Source of the DNA: JBDRLV01 sp043812755
GTDB taxonomy: Bacteria > Patescibacteriota > Patescibacteriia > UBA9934 > GWF2-40-263
Direction of reading: 5' to 3'
Assembly: GCA_043812755.1 (NCBI GenBank)
Contig: JBDRLV010000003.1
Location: forward strand, 1 to 40,737
DNA length: 40,737 nucleotides
This document shows, one piece after another, positions 14,539 through 23,340 of the stretch. The notes below the pieces were generated by a model. The model searched no databases. It worked only from the letters and a program-made list of their open reading frames with translations, and had not been told where the DNA came from. Position numbers and translations under genes: made by a program. The stretch's first letter is position 1, and every line of letters begins with the position of its first letter.

Positions 14539-15410
14539 TGGAACTTACAATTGGAACAATCATATTTATTATTGGACTTGCTCTGGGGAGTTTTGTTAAT
14601 GTTGTTATTTTTCGTACAGCAAGTGGGAAATCTCTTGCAGGCAGGTCAATGTGCTTAAAATGTAAAAAACAAATAAAAGCTTATGACAATATTCCAGTCA
14701 TAAGTTATTTTATTTTGCGCGGAAAATGTCGAAACTGTAAAACAAAAATTTCCTGGCAGTATCCGATTGTTGAGTTGTCAACCGGGTTGTTAATGTTGGC
14801 GTTTTTTTGTTTGTACCCCTCTTTCCAAGAAGGACAACAGTGGGTTGCCGGCGATTTGATTCTCTCCTTTACAAAAGGGGGGCTAGAGGAGGTTAGCGGT
14901 CTTATCCCCCCCCTTACTAAGGGGGGGCTAGGGGGGGTCTATGCGATCGAATTAATTCGCAACTTGGTCTTTGTCCCAATCTTGATATTGCTGTTCGTCT
15001 ACGATTTGCGCTACAAACTAATACTGGATCGCTTTACACTTCCTGCAATTGCCATTGCGCTAGTGTTTAATTTGATTTTAGGGCTGAGTATTTGGTCAAT
15101 GGTATTTGGTGCGCTTGCGGTTGGTGGTTTTTTCCTTGCACAATATCTAATATCAAGTGGCAAATGGATTGGCGGAGGTGATATTCGTTTGGGAATTTTA
15201 ATGGGGGTGTTGTTAGGAATTAAACTTGGGTTAGCTGCGCTTATGATTTCATATCTCATCGGATCGATTGTTTCTGTATATTTAATTTTGTCAAAAAAAG
15301 CATCCGGTTCTTCACAGGTTCCTTTTGGGACTTTTTTGGTAATTGGTACATTGATTGCAATGTTGTATGGCAAAGAGATTGTTAATTGGTACTTGGGGTT
15401 GTTTGTTTGA
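14538..15410 (+). CDS. pilD: prepilin peptidase / N-methyltransferase (PilD type)
   Basis: 290 residues. N-terminal GSFVNVVIFR, then the zinc tetrad C39xxC42 and C64xxC67 of the methyltransferase half. Aspartyl protease residues: D156 (YDLRYKLI) and D215 (GGGDIRLG). Polytopic membrane protein that cleaves the pilin leader after Gly and methylates the new N-terminus. Residues about 93-136 do not belong to the family: they are three in-frame family-D repeats in tandem (YPSFQEGQQWVAG, LSFTKGGLEEVSG, PPLTKGGLGGVYA) lying in the loop between the second and third helices. Confidence 0.92.
   Translation: MELTIGTIIFIIGLALGSFVNVVIFRTASGKSLAGRSMCLKCKKQIKAYDNIPVISYFILRGKCRNCKTKISWQYPIVELSTGLLMLAFFCLYPSFQEGQQWVAGDLILSFTKGGLEEVSGLIPPLTKGGLGGVYAIELIRNLVFVPILILLFVYDLRYKLILDRFTLPAIAIALVFNLILGLSIWSMVFGALAVGGFFLAQYLISSGKWIGGGDIRLGILMGVLLGIKLGLAALMISYLIGSIVSVYLILSKKASGSSQVPFGTFLVIGTLIAMLYGKEIVNWYLGLFV
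14814..14940 (+). repeat. three tandem family-D repeats inside pilD
   Basis: Copies at about 14814-14850 (most diverged), 14861-14897 and 14903-14940 (near consensus). All are read in the same phase and sense orientation, giving F/L-T-K-G-G-L type peptides. The gradient of divergence suggests successive insertion or duplication events at one tolerated loop. Confidence 0.8.
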
Positions 15411-15467
15411 GAATAGTCGTTTGCATTTCTTTTTGGTTGCACGCGGCTTTTTTATTTAATAAAATAA

Positions 15468-15476
15468 TGCTAAAAT
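15468..15476 (+). promoter_or_regulatory. extended -10 promoter of ligA
   Basis: TG-C-TAAAAT (-10 at 15471-15476), 9 nt before the ATG at 15486. Expected leader about 3 nt, no Shine-Dalgarno. Confidence 0.55.
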
Positions 15477-15485
15477 AAGCCTATT

Positions 15486-17498
15486 ATGGAAAAGCAGGAA
15501 GCGCAAAAAAGAATAGAAAAATTGAGAGAAACCATAGCAAAACACCGCTATGAGTATCATGTTTTAGACAAACAGTCGATTTCAGATTCTGCTTTGGACT
15601 CTCTAAAACACGAGCTTTTTGTGCTTGAGCAAGAGCATCCTGATTTGATAACCCCAGATTCGCCAACGCAGCGTGTTGGTGGGGAGCCACTTGAGAAGTT
15701 TATAAAAGTAAAGCATTCCAAGCGGATGTTATCAATGGAAGATGTGTTTTCTTTTCAAGAACTTGAAAAATGGTTGGAGCGGATTCAAAAGATCAGGCAA
15801 GGGCAATATGATTTTTTTTGTATGCCAAAGCTTGATGGGCTAGCAGTCGCGCTTATTTATCGCAATGGTCTGCTGGAAACTGCTGCAACGCGCGGTAATG
15901 GCACAATAGGTGAGAATGTGACACATAATGTACGAACAATTGAATCTGTTCCGCTTCGTTTGGATACGTTCCCCCCCCTTACAAAGGCGGGGCTAAGGGG
16001 GGGTCTAAACGACGTTGTTGAAGTGCGCGGTGAAATTTATTTTCCAGTAAAAGAATTTGAAAAGTTTAATAAAGAGCAAAAGAAAAAAGAGGAAAAGATT
16101 TTTGCAAATCCCCGAAATGCTGCAGCAGGTTCTGTTCGCCAGCTTGATCCAAAAGTGGTTGCAGGGCGCGGGCTTGCATTTGTTGTATGGGATTTGGTAA
16201 CAGATTTGGGTCAAAAAACTCAGGCTGATGAGTGGGAGATTCTAAGACAATTAGGATTCAAACCTGCACCTGAATCAAAGCAAATTTCTGATTTGAATAG
16301 TGTTGCAGAGTATTGGAAACAACTTCAGGATAAAAAAGACAAGTTAGGATACTGGATTGATGGTCTTGTGGTTCGGGTGAATGATAATGATTTATATGAA
16401 AAGCTTGGTGTTGTTGGAAAAACTCCACGCGGGCTTGTTGCATGGAAGTTTCCTGCGCAGGAGGTGACAGCCCAAATTAAAGATATTGAGTGGTGTGTTG
16501 GGCGCACTGGAGCACTTACTCCTGTTGCAGTTCTTGAGCCAACTCAGATAGGCGGTACAACTGTTCAACATGCTTCTCTTCATAATTTAGATGAAATCGA
16601 GCGACTTGATGTGCGTGTTGGCGATACTGTAATAATTTACAAAGCAGGGGATATTATTCCAAAGGTTAAAGAGGTGGTTAAAGAATTGCGACCAAAAGGG
16701 ACGAGTGCAACAAAGCCACCAAGTAAATGCCCTGTGTGTGGGTCTGATCTAGATCGAAAGCAGGGTGAGGTTGCAATATATTGTGCAAATACGCGATGTT
16801 TTGCTCAAGATCGTGAAGCAGTGTTACACGCTGCTCGAGCGTTTGGAATTGACGGCTTGGGTCCTCAAATAATCGCAACCTTGCTTGAGAATAAGTTGAT
16901 TGGGCGCGCTCCTGACCTGTTTAGTCTGAAAGCTGATGAGCTTGTCGGTCTTGAAGGGTTTGCGCAGGTTGCAGCAAATAAACTTGTTGATGAGATTCAA
17001 GAGCGCAAGCAAATTGATCTTTCAAAGTTTTTGGTAGCGCTTGGGATTCGAAATGTTGGAGAGCAAACTGCAATTGATTTAGCATCAAGTTATGGATCTT
17101 TGGAAAGGATCATGAGCGCAAGTGAGGACAATCTTATATCTGTTCAAGATGTAGGAGGAATTGGAGCAAAAAGCATTATTGAATTTTTTGCTCAAGAACA
17201 TAATCAAGAATTAATTGAACAGTATCAAGACTGTGGTGTTGTAATAAAGAATCCTGACAAAAAGCAGTTTCAAAAATTAGCTGGTAAAACTTTTGTTTTA
17301 ACTGGCACACTGGACTCTTTGCACCGCGATGATGCAAAAGATAAGATCCGCGCATTGGGAGGCTCTGTTTCTTCATCAGTTAGCAAGAAAACTGATTATG
17401 TTGTTGCAGGCGCTGAGCCTGGTTCAAAATACGATAAGGCCAAGAAGCTGGGAGTCGCGACCTTGTCTGAATCTGAATTTTTAAGTATGATTGCGTAG
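15486..17498 (+). CDS. ligA: NAD+-dependent DNA ligase
   Basis: 670 residues, full family length. Ia domain YHVLD, adenylation lysine K115 in KLDGLA, TRGNG, EVRGE, and AWKFP (OB side). Zn finger: CPVCGSDL with CANTRC. Helix-hairpin-helix repeats (DGLGPQI, LVGLEGFA, ALGIRNVG, VGGIGAKS). C-terminal BRCT (KTFVLTGTL...SVSKKTDYVV). It seals nicks in replication and repair. A family-D repeat is in frame at residues about 161-174 (TFPPLTKAGLRGGLND), just before VEVRGEIYFP, a surface loop of variable length in the family. gatC follows within 10 nt. Confidence 0.97.
   Translation: MEKQEAQKRIEKLRETIAKHRYEYHVLDKQSISDSALDSLKHELFVLEQEHPDLITPDSPTQRVGGEPLEKFIKVKHSKRMLSMEDVFSFQELEKWLERIQKIRQGQYDFFCMPKLDGLAVALIYRNGLLETAATRGNGTIGENVTHNVRTIESVPLRLDTFPPLTKAGLRGGLNDVVEVRGEIYFPVKEFEKFNKEQKKKEEKIFANPRNAAAGSVRQLDPKVVAGRGLAFVVWDLVTDLGQKTQADEWEILRQLGFKPAPESKQISDLNSVAEYWKQLQDKKDKLGYWIDGLVVRVNDNDLYEKLGVVGKTPRGLVAWKFPAQEVTAQIKDIEWCVGRTGALTPVAVLEPTQIGGTTVQHASLHNLDEIERLDVRVGDTVIIYKAGDIIPKVKEVVKELRPKGTSATKPPSKCPVCGSDLDRKQGEVAIYCANTRCFAQDREAVLHAARAFGIDGLGPQIIATLLENKLIGRAPDLFSLKADELVGLEGFAQVAANKLVDEIQERKQIDLSKFLVALGIRNVGEQTAIDLASSYGSLERIMSASEDNLISVQDVGGIGAKSIIEFFAQEHNQELIEQYQDCGVVIKNPDKKQFQKLAGKTFVLTGTLDSLHRDDAKDKIRALGGSVSSSVSKKTDYVVAGAEPGSKYDKAKKLGVATLSESEFLSMIA
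15969..16006 (+). repeat. family-D palindromic repeat inside ligA
   Basis: CCCCCCCCTTACAAAGGCGG then GGCTAAGGGGGGGTCTA. It is read as PPLTKAGLRGGL in the same phase as the copies in pilD and lgt. Confidence 0.85.
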
Positions 17499-17507
17499 TA
17501 TACTTAT

Positions 17508-17813
17508 ATGGCATTAGACAAAGAAGAAATACAAAAAATAGCAAAGTTAGCTCGATTGCGCATAGAAGAAAGCGAGATCGACATGTACAAAGAGCAAATC
17601 AGCTCAATTCTTGAGTATGTTGAAAAGCTTCAGGAGCTTGATACAAACGAGGTTCCAGAGCTTGCATTTGCTTCAGGGGATTTGAATGTTTTTAGAGAAG
17701 ATGAGGCGTATGCGTGTGATTCAAGTACTCGTGATAGCATAGTTGATCAATTTCCTCAAAAACAAGGGGATTTACTTGAGGTCCAGGCAGTATTCGAGGA
17801 CAGGAATGAATAA
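17508..17813 (+). CDS. gatC: Asp/Glu-tRNA(Asn/Gln) amidotransferase subunit C
   Basis: 101 residues. Typical GatC: LDKEEIQKIAKLARLRI, then QISSILEYVEKLQELDT, then the extended tail with VPELA, VFREDE and VDQFPQKQGDLLEV. GatC clamps GatA to GatB in the complex that converts mischarged Glu-tRNA(Gln)/Asp-tRNA(Asn). It is separated from gatA by a family-E repeat. gatB is not in the window. A TATACT lies only 3 nt before the ATG, too close to serve this start. Confidence 0.93.
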   Translation: MALDKEEIQKIAKLARLRIEESEIDMYKEQISSILEYVEKLQELDTNEVPELAFASGDLNVFREDEAYACDSSTRDSIVDQFPQKQGDLLEVQAVFEDRNE

Positions 17814-17820
17814 ACCACAA

Positions 17821-17898
17821 TGTCATTCTGAGGAGCGAAGCGACGAAGAATCTCCTCAATGAGATCCTTCGGCCAGCTAAGCTGGCCTCAGGATGACA
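17821..17898 (+). repeat. family-E element between gatC and gatA
   Basis: It begins TGTCATTCTGAGGAGCGAAG and ends CCTCAGGATGACA; the inverted ends are TGTCATTCTGAGG/CCTCAGGATGACA with one mismatch. An inner hairpin GGCCAGC-taa-GCTGGCC is near the right end. It occupies nearly the whole gatC-gatA gap. Confidence 0.8.
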
Positions 17899-17905
17899 AA
17901 TTATT

Positions 17906-19351
17906 ATGAGTGTAGCAGAACTAACAATCAAAACAATCAAAGAAAAGCTTGAGAAAAAAGAAATCAGCTGTGAAGAGCTGGTAAATTCGTATTTGCAAAA
18001 TATTGAAGATAACAACGAGGCTTTGAATGCATTGCTTGGTGTTTCAGATACAGCAGTAGAAGAGGCTAAGCAAATAGACAAGAAGCGCGCCAAAGGCGAA
18101 GAGCTTGGAGCACTGGCGGGCGTGCCCGTGGTTGTTAAAGATAATATTTTAGTGCAAGGGTGGAATGCAACATCAGGATCAAAAATTTTGGAAAATTATA
18201 AAGCAACATATAATGCAACAGTTGTTGAACGACTAAAAAACGCAGGTGCAATTTTATTAGGAAGATCAAACATGGATGAGTTTGCAATGGGATCTTCAAC
18301 AGAAAATTCACATTTTGGTCCAACAAAAAATCCATGGAATACAGATTGCGTGCCTGGTGGTACAAGTGGTGGCTCTGCTACAGCAGTAGCTGCTGGATTT
18401 GCGCCAGTTGCTCTTGGTTCAGACACAGGCGGCTCAGTCCGCCAGCCTGCGTCATTGTGTGGCATTGTTGGATTAAAACCAACCTATGGGCGTGTGTCAC
18501 GCTATGGGCTAATGGCAGCAGCGTCAAGTTTAGATCAAATAGGACCAATTACACGTACAGTTGAGGATGCGGCATTGTTAATGGAATCAATTGAAGGTGA
18601 TGATCCAAAGGACGCAACAAGTTCAGCACTGGGAGAAACATTTATTCCAGAGCTTGCACAAAAAGATATTAAAGGATTAAAGATTGGTGTTCCAAAAGAG
18701 TTTTTTGTTGAGGGAATGGATGATGGTGTAAAAACTCAGGTTAATGATGCAATAAAGCAGTTGGAATCAGAGGGCGCCAAGATCGTTGAAATTTCATTGC
18801 CACACACTGAGTATGCGCTTGCAACTTTTTATATAATCATGCCATGTGAAACTTCCTCAAACCTGGGGCGATATGATGGGATACGTTATGGATATTCATC
18901 GCAAGGGGAGTCATTGATTCAGAGTTATGAGCGAACGCGCGGTGAAGGATTTGGTCCTGAGGTTCAGCGAAGGATCATGATTGGTACTTATGCTTTGTCT
19001 GCTGGTTATTATGATCAATATTATAAAAAAGCCTTGAAAGTGCGTCATTTGATTAAACAAGATTTTGATAAAGCATTTGAGAGCGTTGATGTGATTGCTG
19101 GGCCAACTTCGCCATCAGTTGCATGGAAAATAGGGGAAAAGTTCAATGATCCGCTTACAATGTATTTGTCAGATATTTATACTGTGTCTGCTAATTTGGC
19201 CACTATTCCAGCAATATCTGTTCCATGCGGTTTTTCAAATGGGCTTCCAGTTGGCTTACAGTTTATGGCGAATCGTTTTGATGAGCAGGCTCTGTATCGC
19301 ACAGGAATGTTTTATCAAAGTATTACAGATTGGCATTTAAGAACTCCATAA
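17906..19351 (+). CDS. gatA: Asp/Glu-tRNA(Asn/Gln) amidotransferase subunit A
   Basis: 481 residues, family length. Amidase-signature triad: K78 (VVVKDN), S154 (GGTSGGSA) and nucleophile S177 (GSDTGGSVRQPA). It releases ammonia from glutamine for transamidation of tRNA-bound Glu/Asp. With gatC it implies that this organism makes Gln-tRNA and/or Asn-tRNA by the indirect route, with gatB elsewhere. The start ATG at 17906 follows the repeat by 7 nt, with no clear Shine-Dalgarno. Confidence 0.96.
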   Translation: MSVAELTIKTIKEKLEKKEISCEELVNSYLQNIEDNNEALNALLGVSDTAVEEAKQIDKKRAKGEELGALAGVPVVVKDNILVQGWNATSGSKILENYKATYNATVVERLKNAGAILLGRSNMDEFAMGSSTENSHFGPTKNPWNTDCVPGGTSGGSATAVAAGFAPVALGSDTGGSVRQPASLCGIVGLKPTYGRVSRYGLMAAASSLDQIGPITRTVEDAALLMESIEGDDPKDATSSALGETFIPELAQKDIKGLKIGVPKEFFVEGMDDGVKTQVNDAIKQLESEGAKIVEISLPHTEYALATFYIIMPCETSSNLGRYDGIRYGYSSQGESLIQSYERTRGEGFGPEVQRRIMIGTYALSAGYYDQYYKKALKVRHLIKQDFDKAFESVDVIAGPTSPSVAWKIGEKFNDPLTMYLSDIYTVSANLATIPAISVPCGFSNGLPVGLQFMANRFDEQALYRTGMFYQSITDWHLRTP

Positions 19352-19357
19352 ACAGGC

Positions 19358-19474
19358 TGTCATTCTGAGGACCCGCCGTCCAGCCGAAGGCAGGACGGCG
19401 GGGACGAAGAATCTCATTGCAATGGGATCCTTCCCCTTCGCCTCGCCTACGGTTTGCTTAGGGTCAGGATGACA
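19358..19474 (+). repeat. family-E element between gatA and lgt
   Basis: It begins TGTCATTCTGAGG and ends GGGTCAGGATGACA. The interior differs from the copy at 17821 but has its own hairpins (CCGCCGTCC...GGACGGCGG). It ends 11 nt before the lgt ATG, so it fills the gap between the two genes. Confidence 0.75.
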
Positions 19475-19484
19475 GGAAAAGACT

Positions 19485-20327
19485 ATGATCCCTTATTTTC
19501 AATTCACACAAATAGAAATCGGCCCCATTGCAATACAGGTGTGGGGTCTTTTGGTTGCTATTGGGATAATTGTTGGAGCCTTAGCCTCATCACATTTAGC
19601 AAAAAAAAGAGGCCAGGATTCAAAAATAATTTATGATTTAACATTTTGGGTGATTGTAAGTGCTTTTGTTTTTGCTCGTCTTGCGCATGTTTTTTTGTAT
19701 GATCCAAGTTATTTTGCAGTGCATCCGCTGGAAATACTTTATGTGTGGCAAGGAGGATATTCAATAACAGGAGGTTTTATTGGTGCGCTTATTGCAGGGT
19801 GGATTTATCTTAAAAAAAGAAAAGTAGATTTCTTAAGTTATGCAGACACTGCAATTTTTGGTTTGCCGATTGGATTGTTTATCGGGCGAATTGGTTGTTT
19901 TTTAATTCATGATCATCCAGGTGCCATTACAAATTTCTTTCTTGGCGTTCAGTTTCCTGATGGTGCTGTGCGTCATGATCATGGATTGTATTTATCTTTG
20001 AACGGTCTTTTGTTATTTTTGGTTTTTTTGGTCATGGTTCGATGTTGGATTCCCCTCCTTACCAAGGGGGGGCTAAGGGGGGGTCTAAGCGCTCGCGTCG
20101 CCCTTTCCAAGTGGGACTACATGGGGTTACCGTTGTTTACTATCGTATTCTTACTCTGGTACGGTCTTGTCAGATTTTTGTTAGATTTTCTTCGCGCAAC
20201 GCAAGGCGCTATTGTTGATGCTCGTTATTTAAATTTAACTCCTGCTCAGTATTTTTCAATAATAATGGTGGTAACAGGAATATATTTATTTTTCAAACAA
20301 AAAAGTCGCAGTAAAGCGACTAAGTAA
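19485..20327 (+). CDS. lgt: prolipoprotein diacylglyceryl transferase
   Basis: 280 residues, about seven membrane helices. Lgt landmarks: the GGYSITGGFIG helix start (90-100), the signature region GRIGCF (134-139, family GRxGNF), HGLYLSLNG (166-174) and the final WYGLVRFLLDFLR. It moves diacylglycerol from phosphatidylglycerol onto the lipobox Cys of prolipoproteins. Residues about 188-216 contain two in-frame family-D repeats (IPLLTKGGLRGG and VALSKWDYMGLP) in the loop between the penultimate helices. A small hairpin (AGTCGC/GCGACT) is embedded in the last codons. Confidence 0.93.
   Translation: MIPYFQFTQIEIGPIAIQVWGLLVAIGIIVGALASSHLAKKRGQDSKIIYDLTFWVIVSAFVFARLAHVFLYDPSYFAVHPLEILYVWQGGYSITGGFIGALIAGWIYLKKRKVDFLSYADTAIFGLPIGLFIGRIGCFLIHDHPGAITNFFLGVQFPDGAVRHDHGLYLSLNGLLLFLVFLVMVRCWIPLLTKGGLRGGLSARVALSKWDYMGLPLFTIVFLLWYGLVRFLLDFLRATQGAIVDARYLNLTPAQYFSIIMVVTGIYLFFKQKSRSKATK
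20050..20132 (+). repeat. two family-D repeats inside lgt
   Basis: A near-consensus copy at 20050-20088 is followed by a diverged one at 20099-20132. The second matches the RimK-type gene copy at 5011-5044 more closely than its neighbour, so the pair is not a recent local duplication. Confidence 0.75.
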
Positions 20328-20439
20328 GATTGCGATTGATTTTAGAACACAGATGAACCAACAAATTTACAAACACTCTTAATCGCAGGAATGTTTTGTT
20401 AAAAACGTCAGGTAATTCGTTGTCGTTGACTACAATGTG

Positions 20440-20448
20440 TGGTAAAAT
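20440..20448 (+). promoter_or_regulatory. extended -10 promoter of the ClpC-like gene
   Basis: TG-G-TAAAAT (-10 at 20443-20448), 10 nt before ATG 20459. It argues for that start over an in-frame ATG at 20396, which lies upstream of the promoter. Confidence 0.55.
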
Positions 20449-20458
20449 TAAATTATCT

Positions 20459-21448
20459 ATGGATCATTTTTTAGACACAAATACAACTATTGTTATTGTT
20501 GTTGTGCTTTGTGTTGTATTATATTATTTGATAAAGAGTCATGATTCATCCTCAGGGTTTTGTGGGAACGCTCTTGATAGATTTACAAAAGATTTGACTC
20601 GCGGTCAAACGCAGACAAAAAATCCAGTAATCGGCAGAGAAGATGAAATTGAAAGGATTATTGAAGTTTTGTCGCGCAGGACAAAAAACAACCCAATGCT
20701 TCTTGGTGAACCTGGAGTTGGAAAAACAGCAATTGTTGAAGGTCTTGCTAAGAAAATAAATGATAAAAACGTGCCAGATGGTTTAATAGGGAAACGTGTT
20801 TTGGCTCTTGATTTGGGCGGAATTATTTCAGGAACAAAATATAGAGGAGAATTTGAAAGTAGGATAAAACAACTTATTGATCAGCTTATTGCAGCAAAAA
20901 GAGAGGTAATACTTTTTATTGATGAAGCTCACATGCTCGCGCAAGCAAAGGGCACAGAAGGTGCGTTGAATGTTTCGGACATGATAAAGCCAGCTCTTGC
21001 AAAAGGAGAACTCCAAGTAATTGGTGCCACAACCTATGATGAGTATGAAAAATATATTAAACCCGATGAAACACTTGATCGCAGGTTTCAACCAGTTGTT
21101 GTTGATGAGCCTACAAAAAAAGAAACGCTTGAAGTTTTAAAAGGAATTAAAAAGGTTTACGAAGATTTTCACAAGGTTAAGTATTCTGACGAAGCACTGA
21201 AAGCAGCAGTTGAGCTTTCAAAAAAATATATTCCACAGCGATTTTTACCTGATAAGGCAATTGATTTGATTGATGAGGCAGGTGCGCGCGTTCATATCCA
21301 AAAATCAAAATATGCAAAACATGCAGCACATATTGCATTTGCTGCAGGTGAGCATGCTAATAAAAAGAACTCTAAGAGTGATATCAGATCACGCCCTGTT
21401 GTAACAAAACAGGACATTAATTTTTTAATAAAAAATTGGAAAGAATAA
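20459..21448 (+). CDS. membrane-anchored single-AAA Clp ATPase-like protein
   Basis: 329 residues. One membrane helix at about 9-25 (TTIVIVVVLCVVLYYLI), a short linker, then one AAA module that is clearly the D1 module of ClpB/ClpC: NPVIGREDEIERIIEVLSRR, Walker A GEPGVGKT (83-90), Walker B ILFIDEAH (151-158), sensor GATTYDEY, Arg finger LDRRFQP, and the small domain RFLPDKAIDLIDEAGA. The Clp N-domain, the middle domain, D2 and the ClpP-binding loop are absent. It is therefore not an ordinary ClpC; it may act at the membrane as an unfoldase or a remodelling factor. The next gene, 3 nt downstream, encodes a large exported protein, which hints at a role in its export, folding or turnover. It ends cleanly at a stop with a basic tail, so it does not look like a frameshifted clpC. 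Confidence 0.75.
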   Translation: MDHFLDTNTTIVIVVVLCVVLYYLIKSHDSSSGFCGNALDRFTKDLTRGQTQTKNPVIGREDEIERIIEVLSRRTKNNPMLLGEPGVGKTAIVEGLAKKINDKNVPDGLIGKRVLALDLGGIISGTKYRGEFESRIKQLIDQLIAAKREVILFIDEAHMLAQAKGTEGALNVSDMIKPALAKGELQVIGATTYDEYEKYIKPDETLDRRFQPVVVDEPTKKETLEVLKGIKKVYEDFHKVKYSDEALKAAVELSKKYIPQRFLPDKAIDLIDEAGARVHIQKSKYAKHAAHIAFAAGEHANKKNSKSDIRSRPVVTKQDINFLIKNWKE

Positions 21449-21451
21449 TTT

Positions 21452-23284
21452 ATGCCAAAAACAAAGACAATGGTAAAGACTTCAACTGCTACAAAAGTTT
21501 TGTTAGCTGTTGCATTGGTCTTTGCATTTGCTGCAGTTGCTATTTCGGCAAATACTGCAAGCAGAAAGCCTGATCTTGTTATCAAGAGCTTTACATTCAC
21601 ACAATTAAAAAGCGGTAGTGTAGGATATTATATTGTTGTGCAAAATGCTGGAAAAGCAAGTGCTATGCCAAATTATCTTGGTTTAGTTGCTCTTGATGGC
21701 CAAAATAAAATCGTGCCACTTACACCAGATGCTATTTCATCTTATAAGTATGAGCAAATTCAGTATGGGCAGGGGATCGGGTTTAGAATTCCAAGCACAG
21801 CAAAATATATTAGACGCGGAGAGCGTTTGTATATAAGAGGAATCATTCCGTCTTCATTAATATCTGAAAAAGGTATTGCAAGAATGTATTTGAAAGCTGA
21901 TGTTACGAACGTTATTAAAGAGTCAAATGAAAGAAATAATTTTAGTATAGGATACTTGCCATGGTTTGCGTATCGACCAGTTGTAGCGATGAGTCAGCCT
22001 CCGATTGGAGGAGAAATCTTGCCAGGTGTTGGTCAGCCTGTAATGGGTGTAGCAGTTACTGCAAAAAATGCGAATGTGTACATGAATACTTTTTCTTTCA
22101 AACCACGCTGGACAGATACATCATTAAGTGGATGGAATTCATGTGCGCAAATGTCTGATATAAATAAATGGATGCTTGTTGATAATGAAACAGGAGTAAA
22201 TTTGATTACAAAATCAAATGTTGAATGTGATGAAAGTACAGGTGAATTACAAAGAATCTCATTTCTTGCCCCTTCTGTTGTAGAAGCTAAACATACGAAT
22301 AAGTATATATTAAAGGTAGATTTAACTAGTATAATAAATGCTGAATCTGAAGAAGTTGTTCAATTTGAACTTGATCGAGTATTCTTTAGCAACAGTCCTT
22401 TGCATACACCTATTTTTATGCCAGTCTATGCAATAGGGCCAACATTCCATTATTCTGGAGTACCAGCACCTGCATTTGATGTTGAGGTAATAGATATCAC
22501 TGATGATGGGGGAAGTGCTTATCCAAGATTTAGAGTTGATGTGAGTGAACCAGTGTCAAAAATTATTGCTACTATATGGGATCCCGGAGAAGATGGAATG
22601 TACTCAGAAGCTTTTGATCAGACTGATGTTGATACAGGTGGATCCAGCGCATTGTCTTGGCAAATAAATTTTGGACGGCATAACAAGATGAGACCTCAAA
22701 CAGAATATCGTTATAGTGTTTTGGCTTTTGACCTTGACAGCAATCAAGTGGTAGCAAGTGGAATGTTTACTTCTGAGTCTTATATTTCTACTGCTTTGGA
22801 TGCTGGTTATCATTCTGGGGCAAGTGTTCCTGGTGATGAAGAAGTACTCAGGTTTCAGATTCATACTGATGAAAGCGATGATGTTGATATTAAACAAATG
22901 TATTTTTCTGTAGACCACAGTTATTCAATTGATGGGGAAACAAAGCAATGGATGCAGTGTGCACAACTTAAATCAAGCGATTGGGTTTTGTGGAATTTAG
23001 ATGATCCAGCAGAAAATATTATTAATGATGTGAGCGTTGATTGCACAGAAGATGGATTTGTAACAGGTGCTCTTGTTGATATAAAGGAAGAAATAGCACA
23101 AGGTGTAACAGAGCGATATGCATTGTTTACAAATACTTCGCAAGCATCAACTATTGCAATGTATGATCCTGTGATTCGTGTGGTTTTACAAAAAGTTATG
23201 TGGAGTTCATTGAGTTTTGATGAGGATTTTACAATGCACGATGAGCACAACTTGCCACTTACTGGAGGTGTTATTATATATTAG
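21452..23284 (+). CDS. exported surface protein with CARDB-like domain
   Basis: 610 residues. N-terminal basic stretch and hydrophobic segment (about 15-33, KVLLAVALVFAFAAVAISA) forming a signal peptide or anchor. Residues about 38-165 fit a CARDB (cell-adhesion-related) beta-sandwich: PDLVIKSFTF, YYIVVQNAGKASA, and the closing VIKESNERNN. The remainder is beta-rich and repetitive in style, with two similar blocks that contain a Trp/Cys pattern (WNSCAQMSDINKWML and WMQCAQLKSSDWVLW). This suggests duplicated domains stabilised by disulfides. It forms an operon with the preceding membrane AAA protein (3-nt gap), and a strong terminator follows. Confidence 0.7.
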   Translation: MPKTKTMVKTSTATKVLLAVALVFAFAAVAISANTASRKPDLVIKSFTFTQLKSGSVGYYIVVQNAGKASAMPNYLGLVALDGQNKIVPLTPDAISSYKYEQIQYGQGIGFRIPSTAKYIRRGERLYIRGIIPSSLISEKGIARMYLKADVTNVIKESNERNNFSIGYLPWFAYRPVVAMSQPPIGGEILPGVGQPVMGVAVTAKNANVYMNTFSFKPRWTDTSLSGWNSCAQMSDINKWMLVDNETGVNLITKSNVECDESTGELQRISFLAPSVVEAKHTNKYILKVDLTSIINAESEEVVQFELDRVFFSNSPLHTPIFMPVYAIGPTFHYSGVPAPAFDVEVIDITDDGGSAYPRFRVDVSEPVSKIIATIWDPGEDGMYSEAFDQTDVDTGGSSALSWQINFGRHNKMRPQTEYRYSVLAFDLDSNQVVASGMFTSESYISTALDAGYHSGASVPGDEEVLRFQIHTDESDDVDIKQMYFSVDHSYSIDGETKQWMQCAQLKSSDWVLWNLDDPAENIINDVSVDCTEDGFVTGALVDIKEEIAQGVTERYALFTNTSQASTIAMYDPVIRVVLQKVMWSSLSFDEDFTMHDEHNLPLTGGVIIY

Positions 23285-23292
23285 TGAATTGA

Positions 23293-23320
23293 AAAAACAG
23301 CCCCTAGCGGGGCTGTTTTT
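23293..23320. terminator. bidirectional terminator
   Basis: AAAAACAGCCCC-tagc-GGGGCTGTTTTT. It serves the CARDB gene and the convergent small gene that ends at 23341. Confidence 0.85.
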
Positions 23321-23340
23321 AATTAAAAAACCCGCAACAA

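Noticed and set aside
20459..21448. Frameshifted or truncated clpC pseudogene
   Set aside because: The protein has its own promoter, a membrane helix and a complete D1 module ending cleanly; there is no D2 remnant downstream, where the next gene starts after 3 nt.
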